From Caryophanales bacterium UBA7642 (lineage in GTDB: Bacteria; Bacillota_I; Bacilli_A; RFN20; CAG-288): DNA of 6,878 bases. The DNA lies in the NCBI GenBank assembly GCA_002483745.1, contig DLIM01000007.1, forward strand, positions 5,287-12,164, in the 5' to 3' direction. A program made the position numbers and the translations under genes. Shown here piece by piece: positions 1-6,376 of this stretch (positions are counted from its first letter, which is position 1; every line of letters starts with the position of its first letter). The notes beneath the pieces are model-generated. The model ran no database searches. It was not told where the DNA came from and saw only the letters and a program-made list of their open reading frames with translations.

Positions 1-78
1 CTCTATGATGCCTTAAAGAACATTAAGACCAATAATAAAAGTGAAGCGGCTTATAACCTCTTATTTCCTAAAAAATAA
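1..78 (+). CDS. 3' end of an unidentified gene upstream of serS
   Basis: Frame 1 is open from the window edge through 25 codons and ends in TAA at 76-78. The visible tail begins LYDALKNIK and ends YNLLFPKK. It is basic and helix-like, and I do not recognise it. Its codon style (GCC, AAG, TTA, CTC) resembles that of serS, which supports real coding sequence in the same direction. Nothing after it looks like a convincing terminator, so some readthrough into serS is possible. The tail is too short to assign a family, and the frame could still be fortuitous. Confidence 0.5.
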   Translation, partial: LYDALKNIKTNNKSEAAYNLLFPKK

Positions 79-130
79 AGAGTTTTAAGAGAAAGGCCTT
101 ATTTTGAGTCAGTTATCTATAGGCCACAGC

Positions 131-159
131 TTGAATAAGTTACTATAAAAGACTATATT
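131..159 (+). promoter_or_regulatory. Candidate sigma-70/SigA promoter for serS
   Basis: A -35-like TTGAAT at 131-136 is followed, after a 17-base spacer, by a -10-like TATATT at 154-159. Transcription would begin near 165-167 and leave a leader of only about 33 bases before the serS start. That is far too short for a T-box tRNA-sensing leader, which many Bacillota place before aminoacyl-tRNA synthetase genes. The surrounding DNA is AT-rich, so chance matches are possible; the exact spacing is the main support. Confidence 0.55.
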
Positions 160-183
160 TTTATAAGCTATATATTACATATA

Positions 184-190
184 GAGGGAG
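184..190 (+). promoter_or_regulatory. Ribosome binding site of serS
   Basis: GAGGGAG lies 8 bases before the ATG at 199-201. It is a good Shine-Dalgarno match at normal spacing and fixes this ATG as the start. Confidence 0.8.
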
Positions 191-198
191 ATAGAAAC

Positions 199-1515
199 AT
201 GCTTGATGTTAAATATGTCATTGATAATCTTGAAGAAGTCATTCAGAGATTAAACACCAGAACTGGTGATTACTCTTATTTAAGAGAATTACCAAAGCTT
301 GATGAGAAGAGAAAAGACCTCATCATGAAGGGTGATGCCTTAAAGTCTGAAAGAAATACTCAGTCTAAGGAAATCGGAAAATTAAAAGCTAACCATAAAG
401 ATGCCGAAGCTAAGTCTTTAATGGATAAGATTTCTTTTGATAAGGATGAAATTGCCCGTCTTGATACTGAAAAGAACAAGGTTGACGAAGAAATCCATCA
501 GATGATGTTAAAGACCCCTAACCTTCCGGATAAATCTATTCCGATTGGTTTAGATGATACTTATAACCGTCCTGAGAAGTTCTGGGGCGATCCCACTGTC
601 TTCAAGTTTAAACCTGCTGCACACTGGGATATCGGAACTAAACTTGGCTACTTCGATTTTGATCGTGCTGCTAAAGTCTCTGGTACTAGATTCACTTTCT
701 ATTTAGGTGCCTTTGCCCATTTAGAGAGAGCTTTAGCTGCCTTTATGCTTGATACCCACGTTAAGGCTGGCTTCACTGAAGTTTTACCTCCTTATATGGT
801 CAACACCGATTCCTTAACCGGTTCTGGTCAGCTTCCTAAGTTTGCTGATCAGGCTTATAACACTACTCCTGGCGATTATTGGATGATTCCTACCGCTGAA
901 GTTCCGGTCACTAACTATTATCGTGACGAGATCTTAAGAGGCGAAGACTTACCTAAATGGTTCTGCGCTTATTCTTCTTGCTTCAGAGCTGAAGCTGGAG
1001 CTGCCGGAAGAGATACCCGCGGTATCATTCGTCAGCATCAGTTCCAGAAGGTCGAGCTAGTCAAACTCTGCTTACCAGAAAAGTCCTTTGACGAACTTGA
1101 ATCCTTAACTAGAGAAGCTGAGAAGATTCTTGAGTTATTGAAGCTTCCTTATCGCCGTGTCTGTCTATCTACCGGCGACTTAGGATTCTCTGCTACTAAA
1201 TGCTATGATTTGGAAGTCTGGCTTCCTTCTTATAATGACTATGAAGAAAAAGATGGCCTTTGGGTTCCTAAGACTAAGAACTATAAGGAAATTTCTTCTT
1301 GCTCTAACGATCTCGATTATCAGGCTAGACGTATGAATATTAGATTCAAGAGAACCAAGGATTCTAAGACTGAGTTCTGCCATATGCTTAATGGTTCTGG
1401 CTTAGCTGTAGGTAGAACCGTTGCTGCCGTCATTGAAAACTATCAGAACGAAGATGGAACGATTACTGTCCCTGAGGTCTTAAAGCCTTATATGGGAATG
1501 GATATCATTAAGTAA
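199..1515 (+). CDS. serS: Seryl-tRNA synthetase (SerRS), class II, cytoplasmic
   Basis: This enzyme joins serine to tRNA-Ser using ATP in the cytoplasm, and in bacteria it also charges tRNA-Sec where present. The protein has 438 residues, normal for bacterial SerRS (roughly 420-430), so it is full length. Residues 1-105 form the N-terminal tRNA-binding arm: an opening LDVKYVIDNLEEV followed by a charged, heptad-like coiled coil (about 31-104). The class II catalytic domain follows. The SerRS signature TGSGQLPKF is at 207-215, and motif 2 is visible as FRAEAG (262-267) and RQHQFQKVE (278-286). Motif 3 is LNGSGLAVGRTVAA (397-410), carrying the conserved Arg406 for ATP. The tail VPEVLKPYMG is typical. 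The start is fixed by GAGGGAG 8 bases upstream. It appears to be transcribed alone and ends at a strong hairpin. Its codon use, rich in GCT, CTT, AAG and TCT, looks more selected than that of the AT-rich operon opposite. Confidence 0.98.
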   Translation: MLDVKYVIDNLEEVIQRLNTRTGDYSYLRELPKLDEKRKDLIMKGDALKSERNTQSKEIGKLKANHKDAEAKSLMDKISFDKDEIARLDTEKNKVDEEIHQMMLKTPNLPDKSIPIGLDDTYNRPEKFWGDPTVFKFKPAAHWDIGTKLGYFDFDRAAKVSGTRFTFYLGAFAHLERALAAFMLDTHVKAGFTEVLPPYMVNTDSLTGSGQLPKFADQAYNTTPGDYWMIPTAEVPVTNYYRDEILRGEDLPKWFCAYSSCFRAEAGAAGRDTRGIIRQHQFQKVELVKLCLPEKSFDELESLTREAEKILELLKLPYRRVCLSTGDLGFSATKCYDLEVWLPSYNDYEEKDGLWVPKTKNYKEISSCSNDLDYQARRMNIRFKRTKDSKTEFCHMLNGSGLAVGRTVAAVIENYQNEDGTITVPEVLKPYMGMDIIK

Positions 1516-1525
1516 ACAAAACTAA

Positions 1526-1554
1526 AAGAAAGGAGGTTAATAGCCTCCTTTTTT
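1526..1554. terminator. Rho-independent terminator, probably bidirectional
   Basis: An 8-bp perfect stem (AAAGGAGG at 1529-1536 with CCTCCTTT at 1544-1551) is extended inward by a T-G wobble and a T-A pair, closing a 3-base loop. Six Ts (1549-1554) overlap and follow the right arm, making a classic terminator for serS, whose stop is at 1513-1515. On the minus strand the same hairpin is followed by CTTTTAG, and the radical SAM gene stops at 1561-1563. It therefore probably serves both convergent transcripts. The left arm looks like a Shine-Dalgarno, but no plausible start codon and gene follow it on the plus strand. Confidence 0.88.
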
Positions 1555-1560
1555 AGTGAA

Positions 1561-2946
1561 TTACATGTAATGTGTCTTTAGTTTTTGATATTCATCGTTC
1601 TTTTCATCTCTAAGATCTTTTAGTTGAGTAAATGACATTTTAAAAGGCAAACAATGGAGTAATTCTTTTATTTCAGGATCTCCATAATTTCTTAATAATA
1701 CTTGGTGAGCAAAAAGAAATAATTGTTTATATGCTCTTGGGTTTTTTAAGAAGATTGTTCCACATAATTTTTCGCTTAGTTCAAATAAAAGCTTTCTAAA
1801 AAGGCACAATTCTTTTGAGTGATACCCTTGATTAGTCATAATAGGGCATTCGCCACCGCAGGCGTTTTCAATCACACATTTTTTGCAATCCTTAGTTTTT
1901 TGATTGTAAAAAGGAAGAGTTTCAGTTTTCATTTTCATCTCTTCAATAGAGTCATACATTTTCATTGAATCCATATCAACACAGCTAGAACAGCCATATA
2001 TCTTTTTGTCTGTTCCTAAAGCTAGCCTAGTTATTCCTATATCACATCTATTAGCTAAACAAGCATCAAGAAGAACTTTCTTTAAATAACCCCCGAAATA
2101 ATCATCTCCATTTATAATCTTTTCAATATTGATAAGCTTATCTAATAAAGCCTCATCAATAAGTTGATTGGTTAGTTCTTCATATCCTTTTTCTATAAAT
2201 GAAAAGTCAAATCCTTGATAAGACTTTCTTTCCGGTCTAATAGATACCGTTTGAAATAAGGAAAGCATATTTTGGTAAGCTTGATAAACATCAACTCTTT
2301 CATCGCCGAATGTCATCGCGCCACCCACAAAACTTTTATTTTTAATTTTATTAAAATTATCAAGAACTCTCTTATAAGTTCCTTCCCCTGAAACATCTAT
2401 TCGATTTGAATCATGATAAGCCTGGTAACCATCTAGAGAAATTCCAAAAAGTACTTTATGTTTCTGTAAAGCCGACACAATTGATGGACTAAGTAAAGAA
2501 CCGTTAGTAGCAAGCATAGGAATAACATCTTTTTCGATTTTGTCACTTAGAAAGCGACAATAATCAGCTATTTGTAGGACTAAATTAATTTTCAAAAGAG
2601 GTTCACCAGAACCCGCCATATCAATATAAAAAACTTTTGCATTTGGGAAAAAGGCGACAACCTTATCAATGAAGAGTTGACAATCAAAAAAGGAAAGTGA
2701 TTTCTTTTTCTTCTTTGAATTAAAACAATAGCGACATCTAAAATTACAATCAGATGTGGGATTTAAACAGATTCTTACTACGGGCATATCTTTGCTATAG
2801 TTGGGTTCTCTAAAGAAATGATTATTATTTAGAACTTCTTCTTCACGAGATTCAAATTTGTTAGGTATGAATACAGAAACACCATTTCTAGTATTATATA
2901 AGACATAAAAATCCTTTTCGGCTATCTTCCAGATAAACTGATTCAT
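1561..2946 (-). CDS. Radical SAM/SPASM-domain peptide or protein maturase
   Basis: A 461-residue radical SAM enzyme, expected to cleave S-adenosylmethionine at a [4Fe-4S] cluster and modify a peptide or protein in the cytoplasm. The core motif is CNFRCRYC, with cluster ligands Cys67, Cys71 and Cys74. AGSGEP (111-116) is the SAM-binding GGEP-type motif, and ISLDG (169-173) followed by R182 and GEGTYKRV is typical of the family's TIM barrel. The C-terminal SPASM domain is textbook: Cys301, Cys319 and Cys322, then CKKCVIENACGGEC with the exact CX2CX5CX3C spacing (354, 357, 363, 367), and Cys381, enough for two auxiliary clusters. Residues 1-58 form a small N-terminal region that might help bind substrate, and 400-461 is a helical extension I do not recognise. 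It is the last gene of the operon. Its ATG overlaps the TAA of the preceding gene by one base (TAATG), so translation is probably coupled. The family includes RiPP maturases and anaerobic sulfatase-maturating enzymes; neighbours favour the peptide-type role, but the substrate is not visible. Confidence 0.93.
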   Translation of the reverse strand: MNQFIWKIAEKDFYVLYNTRNGVSVFIPNKFESREEEVLNNNHFFREPNYSKDMPVVRICLNPTSDCNFRCRYCFNSKKKKKSLSFFDCQLFIDKVVAFFPNAKVFYIDMAGSGEPLLKINLVLQIADYCRFLSDKIEKDVIPMLATNGSLLSPSIVSALQKHKVLFGISLDGYQAYHDSNRIDVSGEGTYKRVLDNFNKIKNKSFVGGAMTFGDERVDVYQAYQNMLSLFQTVSIRPERKSYQGFDFSFIEKGYEELTNQLIDEALLDKLINIEKIINGDDYFGGYLKKVLLDACLANRCDIGITRLALGTDKKIYGCSSCVDMDSMKMYDSIEEMKMKTETLPFYNQKTKDCKKCVIENACGGECPIMTNQGYHSKELCLFRKLLFELSEKLCGTIFLKNPRAYKQLFLFAHQVLLRNYGDPEIKELLHCLPFKMSFTQLKDLRDEKNDEYQKLKTHYM

Positions 2947-3731
2947 TATACCAAGTGATTTCCTTCGTTAAGATCACCTTCTATCGAATAGTAACTTCCA
3001 AACTCTTCTAAAATTGTTATAGGAACAATCTTATAAAAATACCTTCCTTGTATCCTATAGAGTTTGTGAACAACCGGATTATTACTTTCATCATAGAAAA
3101 CAGAATTCTGCTTTATAAACATTCCCTTTCTATGAATAACCAAATCATAAGAAACATTAACTGAAACCCCATTTAAAAAGAAGCCTTGAGAATTATCAAT
3201 TATTAATCCAACATCAAAAGCATATTCAATAGAATTAAAAGAGGAAATCACTTTAATTGGCTGAAATACTTTGTTCTGGAAATTAACCGAATAACTGATT
3301 TCAAACTCATCAAGCGCTATACCAGAAAGCCCACAAGAGGAAGTTGCTAAGGTTTCATCTAGATTCTCAAAAGTAATATCATCACCAGAAATAGAAAACA
3401 CTCGTGAGTTACAAGAAATCTCTGTACTATTAATCAAGGTCCCCTTTTTTACTATCTGGCCACCTTTAAGTCCTGAATCAATCAATTTAATTGTGTATCT
3501 AGGAATACTTACTATTCCGGAAGAAGTGTTTTCATTTTCAATTAAATCTTTGTAGACTATGGATTCATTATTCCTATTAAATCCTGAATAAAACTCAGTT
3601 ACAGTACTATCATTTACTAAATTTGTCTTATAAATATCTGTATTATTACTTTTTGATTTAATAGCAAACATACTACAAAGAAGAGCCATCAAACAAATAT
3701 TGATAGAAAAAAGAACAGTATTTCTTTTCAC
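2946..3731 (-). CDS. Second MFP-like (MacA/HlyD-type) membrane-anchored adaptor
   Basis: Not recognisable as a named gene, but built like a short membrane fusion protein. I start it at the GTG at 3731-3729 (261 residues). GGAGG lies 9 bases upstream, inside the last codons of the permease gene, and the resulting N-terminus MKRNTVLFSINICLMALLC is a clean signal anchor. A TTG 18 bases further upstream would place the Shine-Dalgarno inside the gene. After the anchor (about 5-23) comes a polar stretch. A lipoyl-like half-hairpin follows: GLKGGQIVKKGTLI (88-101), then Cys107 and GDDI (116-119). The C-terminus matches the membrane-proximal end of MFPs: a NSVFYDESNNPVV strand region (209-221), then YYSIEGDLNEGNHLV (247-261), comparable to the family's eI.GL.eGd.Vv ending. 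No coiled-coil hairpin is present. It most likely sits outside the membrane against the permease. It starts one base after the permease stop and its own stop is shared with the radical SAM start. Confidence 0.72.
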   Translation of the reverse strand: MKRNTVLFSINICLMALLCSMFAIKSKSNNTDIYKTNLVNDSTVTEFYSGFNRNNESIVYKDLIENENTSSGIVSIPRYTIKLIDSGLKGGQIVKKGTLINSTEISCNSRVFSISGDDITFENLDETLATSSCGLSGIALDEFEISYSVNFQNKVFQPIKVISSFNSIEYAFDVGLIIDNSQGFFLNGVSVNVSYDLVIHRKGMFIKQNSVFYDESNNPVVHKLYRIQGRYFYKIVPITILEEFGSYYSIEGDLNEGNHLV

Positions 3732-3732
3732 G

Positions 3733-4908
3733 TTAATGTTCCTCCACAAGAATAGACGAAATGTTTGTTCTAGATCCTATAAGCGCTGGAATTAAAACAC
3801 CAATTATAGCAGCTAGATAATAAATTGATAAGGCCAAAACCGTACTTTTCCAGTCAAAGAAGAAGACATAAATAAAGTGATATTGAGAAAGAATAGTAGA
3901 CATAATACCAAAAATAGCAACGTCAAGAACAAAAGAAAGTATTACCGATATTCCAATAAGGAACGTTCCTTCAGACAAGAACATAAAACTAATATCATCT
4001 TTAGTTGCACCAACCGCCCTCCTAACACCTATCTCATTTGAGCGGTTCTTAATATTTAGAATACCCACAATCAAAACAGAAATAAAAGAGAGGAAAATTA
4101 AAAGGCCATCAATTTCATAAAATAGTAAACTCAATTTTGAAGTGCTGTTCTTAAAATAGGAATAATCATTGTACATACCATTAGCCAAATATGGGACATT
4201 ATCTTTGGTTGTTTTTAAAGTATGACCTTGGTTGTTTATTGAATAATAACAACGAGACAATCCAAATAAGTAATTAAGTGTAGAGTAAGGAACAAAGATA
4301 TGAATGTTAATATCATCATTATTAATAGTTCTATCAATATCGGCTGTATCTTTAAGAGTACCAATTAATTTAAAATTTTGTCCTTTTATAGTAATAGTAA
4401 GTGATGAAGATTTAGTTGAAAACAAATGCGCTTGACTAGTGTACATCATAAAAGAAAGATTATTTTGTATTATATCCGCTTTAGTAAAAGAAGTTCCTTT
4501 TTCTAAATTGGAAAATCTAATATTGGTATCACAATCGACAGACTGAAGAGGATAGTGGTAAAAATTCTCACTAACACCATAAATCCTAAAATGGGTCTTG
4601 GGAAAATATCCCGATAGATTAGTGATAGTAATGTCGTCTTTTTCAGTATATACCTTAGTATAATCCAAACCATAAAAAGTACTTTCTACTAGGTCTGATT
4701 TTTTGCAATCAACATTCCAACAGAAAGAATAGTTATCTGGGTAATCACCATAGTAATAACTGTTTTTTTCCTGATTATAATTAATAACACCAATACCTAA
4801 CGCTGTCCCTAAAGAAACAAAAAGACTTAAAATTAAAATAAAAATATTGTTTTTATAAGAAAAACATCTTTTTATAAATCCTAAGAAGCCTTTATTTGTT
4901 TTGTTCAT
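3733..4908 (-). CDS. MacB/FtsX-type ABC transporter permease
   Basis: A 391-residue integral membrane subunit with the MacB/LolC/FtsX layout. One transmembrane helix (about 22-42) precedes a large extracytoplasmic domain of about 220 residues, and three helices follow near 268-287, 312-335 and 354-376. After the second helix comes the hallmark RSNEIGVRRAVGATKDDI (289-306), the cytoplasmic coupling segment conserved in this superfamily. The protein ends in the equally typical PALIGSRTNISSILVEE pattern (374-390). MacB-type permeases dimerise and use ATP-driven movements of the outer domain to move or extract substrates without a conventional membrane channel. The extracytoplasmic domain is rich in Tyr, Ser and Asn, and I see no named subdomain in it. 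The ATG at 4908 lies 17 bases inside the end of the ATPase gene, with a modest AGGA 12 bases upstream, so translation is probably coupled. There is no fused ATPase domain; that partner is the preceding gene. Confidence 0.93.
   Translation of the reverse strand: MNKTNKGFLGFIKRCFSYKNNIFILILSLFVSLGTALGIGVINYNQEKNSYYYGDYPDNYSFCWNVDCKKSDLVESTFYGLDYTKVYTEKDDITITNLSGYFPKTHFRIYGVSENFYHYPLQSVDCDTNIRFSNLEKGTSFTKADIIQNNLSFMMYTSQAHLFSTKSSSLTITIKGQNFKLIGTLKDTADIDRTINNDDINIHIFVPYSTLNYLFGLSRCYYSINNQGHTLKTTKDNVPYLANGMYNDYSYFKNSTSKLSLLFYEIDGLLIFLSFISVLIVGILNIKNRSNEIGVRRAVGATKDDISFMFLSEGTFLIGISVILSFVLDVAIFGIMSTILSQYHFIYVFFFDWKSTVLALSIYYLAAIIGVLIPALIGSRTNISSILVEEH
3741..3745 (-). promoter_or_regulatory. Ribosome binding site that sets the start of the second MFP-like gene
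   Basis: On the minus strand GGAGG (3745-3741) sits 9 bases before GTG (3731-3729). It is formed by the permease codons GTG-GAG-GAA just before its TAA. This is the strongest internal Shine-Dalgarno of the operon and favours the GTG start over the upstream TTG. Confidence 0.72.
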
Positions 4909-5563
4909 AAGTATTTAGTTTCCTATCTTTAAGAAACAAACAGCGATTACAAAATGCAGCCACTCTTCTATCATGAGTTACAATTAAAATTGAATGCTTT
5001 TCATCTTTGAATGAAATTAGTATATTCATCACTTCTTTAGCGGTCTCTTCATCTAGATTTCCGGTGGGTTCATCACAAATTAATAAATCCGGTTTATGAA
5101 TTAAAGCACGAGCTATTGCAACTCTTTGCTTTTCTCCACCACTTAAACAGTTAACGGGGCCATTAAGAAGATCGGTTATATTAAGCTTTTGGGTCAAATA
5201 ATTAAGATACTTTAAATCAACCTCATCTTTACTTGATTCGTATTGATATGGAAGAAGAATATTTTCTCTAACATTCAACGAATTAATTAAATAATATGAT
5301 TGAAACACAAAACCAATTCGCTTATTTCTTAAATCAGAATAATCCTTTTTCCTATTTATCTTCTGATCAAAAAGGAAATAATCACCAGTATATCGACTAT
5401 CAAAAAGTGCAAGAATATTAATAAGAGTTGTTTTCCCACTTCCTGACCGTCCTAAAATAGCAACCATTTCTCCGGAATCCACTTCTAAACTAAGATTTTC
5501 TAATACTTTCTTGGGACCAAAGGATTTTGAAATGTTTTTTAGTTGAATAATTTTAGTAGACAT
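4892..5563 (-). CDS. ABC transporter ATP-binding protein, MacB/LolD/FtsE family
   Basis: A 223-residue single-domain ATPase, the usual length for the family, predicted to work as a cytoplasmic dimer under the permease. All motifs are intact: Phe15 as the adenine-stacking residue, Walker A GRSGSGKTT (38-46), Q-loop Gln88 in FVFQSYYLI, signature LSGGEKQR (140-147), Walker B LLICDE with catalytic Glu165, D-loop NLD (169-171), and switch His197 in IVTHDRR. The phrase CDEPTGNLDEETA is characteristic of the MacB/LolD/FtsE branch rather than of importers or lipid flippases. The ATG at 5563 overlaps the end of the first MFP-like gene by 11 bases, with AGAAGG 11 bases upstream. The substrate cannot be read from this subunit. 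Confidence 0.96.
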   Translation of the reverse strand: MSTKIIQLKNISKSFGPKKVLENLSLEVDSGEMVAILGRSGSGKTTLINILALFDSRYTGDYFLFDQKINRKKDYSDLRNKRIGFVFQSYYLINSLNVRENILLPYQYESSKDEVDLKYLNYLTQKLNITDLLNGPVNCLSGGEKQRVAIARALIHKPDLLICDEPTGNLDEETAKEVMNILISFKDEKHSILIVTHDRRVAAFCNRCLFLKDRKLNTYEQNK

Positions 5564-6374
5564 AAAGAATCAAACCTTCTGCTAACCCTTTGCCAGAAAT
5601 TAATGCATTACCCTGAACGATAGCCTCAAAATATACTTGTATAGTTTCAATTTTCCCATTAACAATATATTGAAAAGTCTGGTAGGTATGTTCGACATAA
5701 TTGTTGTTGGTTATATAGAAAAAATTATCGTATTGCTTTTGAATGTCTTCTAAATATACTTGAGACTTATCAGTCAAAATAGCAGTGCAATCAAGGGCTT
5801 TATATTTGGCAATAACCTTCTCTGATGAATCCAATTCTGAGAAATCAAAACTAGAAAAGGCAACATCATATGAAACAGATGAACTAACAAACAATTTAGG
5901 GGTGCTTAATTTTGAATAATCTTTTGAATAATAGTCACTAGTTGATATAGGTAATTCTATATCAAACATGTTATATGAATAGAAAGTAATTTTTTTGATA
6001 TCATCGCCTTCAACATTTAAAGCACAGCCATCATTAGGTGCAAGTACGTCACTCCCATTATATGTTCCGACAGGCGTTCCTTTTAAAACGGAAACCCCAG
6101 TTTTTATGGTGACAGTATTTACGGAAAGAACAGAAAAAGGAGACTCTTCAAAAGAAATAGAAATATCATATTTGTTGTAAGTGGCAAAATCACTATTTGA
6201 TACTTTAAACCCGGACCCTGAAATTCCTTCTACTTCATCAGCAGTAGAAGGAATATAGTTTTCGGGATTGTTTTTTACGTTCTTATTAAAAAGAACACAA
6301 AATGAAATAAGCAAACTCAAATTTGCAACAACCGAAATCGATAGAACTAACGTTTTCCAATTAAACTTTTTCAT
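5553..6374 (-). CDS. First MFP-like (MacA/HlyD-type) membrane-anchored adaptor
   Basis: A 273-residue protein with a basic N-terminus (MKKFNWK) and one hydrophobic signal-anchor helix at about 8-29, so most of it should be extracytoplasmic. Two stretches point to the membrane fusion family. The first is a lipoyl-like hairpin, KTGVSVLKGTPVG (91-103) followed by VLAPNDGCALNVEGDDI (110-126), reminiscent of the G..V.KG......aP.dG.v pattern. The second is a C-terminal stretch, YIVNGKIETIQVYFE (236-250) and GNALISGKGLAEGLILYV (255-272), matching the v.nGk....V....g....I.sGL.eGd.vvV end of MacA-like adaptors. The helical hairpin between the lipoyl halves is absent, as may be expected in a cell without an outer membrane. 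It shares the KGT...C...GDDI pattern with the second MFP-like gene, so the two are probably distant paralogues. Its ATG lies 2 bases after the preceding stop, with no Shine-Dalgarno I can see, so it probably depends on re-initiation. Confidence 0.7.
   Translation of the reverse strand: MKKFNWKTLVLSISVVANLSLLISFCVLFNKNVKNNPENYIPSTADEVEGISGSGFKVSNSDFATYNKYDISISFEESPFSVLSVNTVTIKTGVSVLKGTPVGTYNGSDVLAPNDGCALNVEGDDIKKITFYSYNMFDIELPISTSDYYSKDYSKLSTPKLFVSSSVSYDVAFSSFDFSELDSSEKVIAKYKALDCTAILTDKSQVYLEDIQKQYDNFFYITNNNYVEHTYQTFQYIVNGKIETIQVYFEAIVQGNALISGKGLAEGLILYVY
5910..5932 (-). repeat. Short in-frame tandem duplication in the first MFP-like gene
   Basis: The 11-base word TTTTGAATAAT (plus strand) occurs at 5910-5920 and again at 5922-5932, a 12-base period. 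On the coding strand it gives the tetrapeptide pair YYSK-DYSK near residue 147. It keeps the frame and looks like a small duplication in a flexible segment. Confidence 0.6.
6223..6254 (-). repeat. 12-bp perfect inverted repeat inside the first MFP-like gene
   Basis: ATTCCTTCTACT (6223-6234) and AGTAGAAGGAAT (6243-6254) are exact reverse complements around an 8-base loop. The hairpin lies in codons 41-51 of the gene (around IPSTADEVEGI), just after the membrane anchor. No T tract follows on either strand, so it does not look like a normal terminator. It could be an mRNA stability or processing hairpin between the first genes and the rest of the operon, or chance. Confidence 0.6.
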
Positions 6375-6376
6375 TT

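Noticed and set aside
95..125. GGCCT and AGGCC as a possible hairpin terminator after the first partial gene.
   Set aside because: Only 5 bp with a 21-base loop, and no T tract follows.
79..198. A T-box or other riboswitch before serS.
   Set aside because: The gap is only 120 bases, the likely leader is about 33 bases, and no T-box sequence or antiterminator fold is visible.
1180..1383. A 67-codon minus-strand frame inside serS.
   Set aside because: It lies wholly within conserved SerRS coding sequence, is antisense to it, and shows no recognisable motif.
2131..2142. 12-base palindrome GATAAGCTTATC as an operator.
   Set aside because: It lies deep inside the radical SAM coding region, far from any start or promoter.
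2343..2359. AT-only palindrome TAATTTTA-T-TAAAATTA inside the radical SAM gene.
   Set aside because: It encodes ordinary Asn/Lys/Ile/Phe codons in AT-rich DNA. A one-base loop cannot form a useful RNA hairpin, so chance is likely.
1561..2946. Assignment of the radical SAM gene as an anaerobic sulfatase-maturating enzyme.
   Set aside because: No sulfatase is in the window, the visible part of the unknown protein lacks the CxPxR or SxAxR target motif, and the protein is longer than typical members.
5995..6180. A 61-codon plus-strand frame opposite the first adaptor.
   Set aside because: It is antisense to the lipoyl-like region of a real gene, and I recognise no family features in it.
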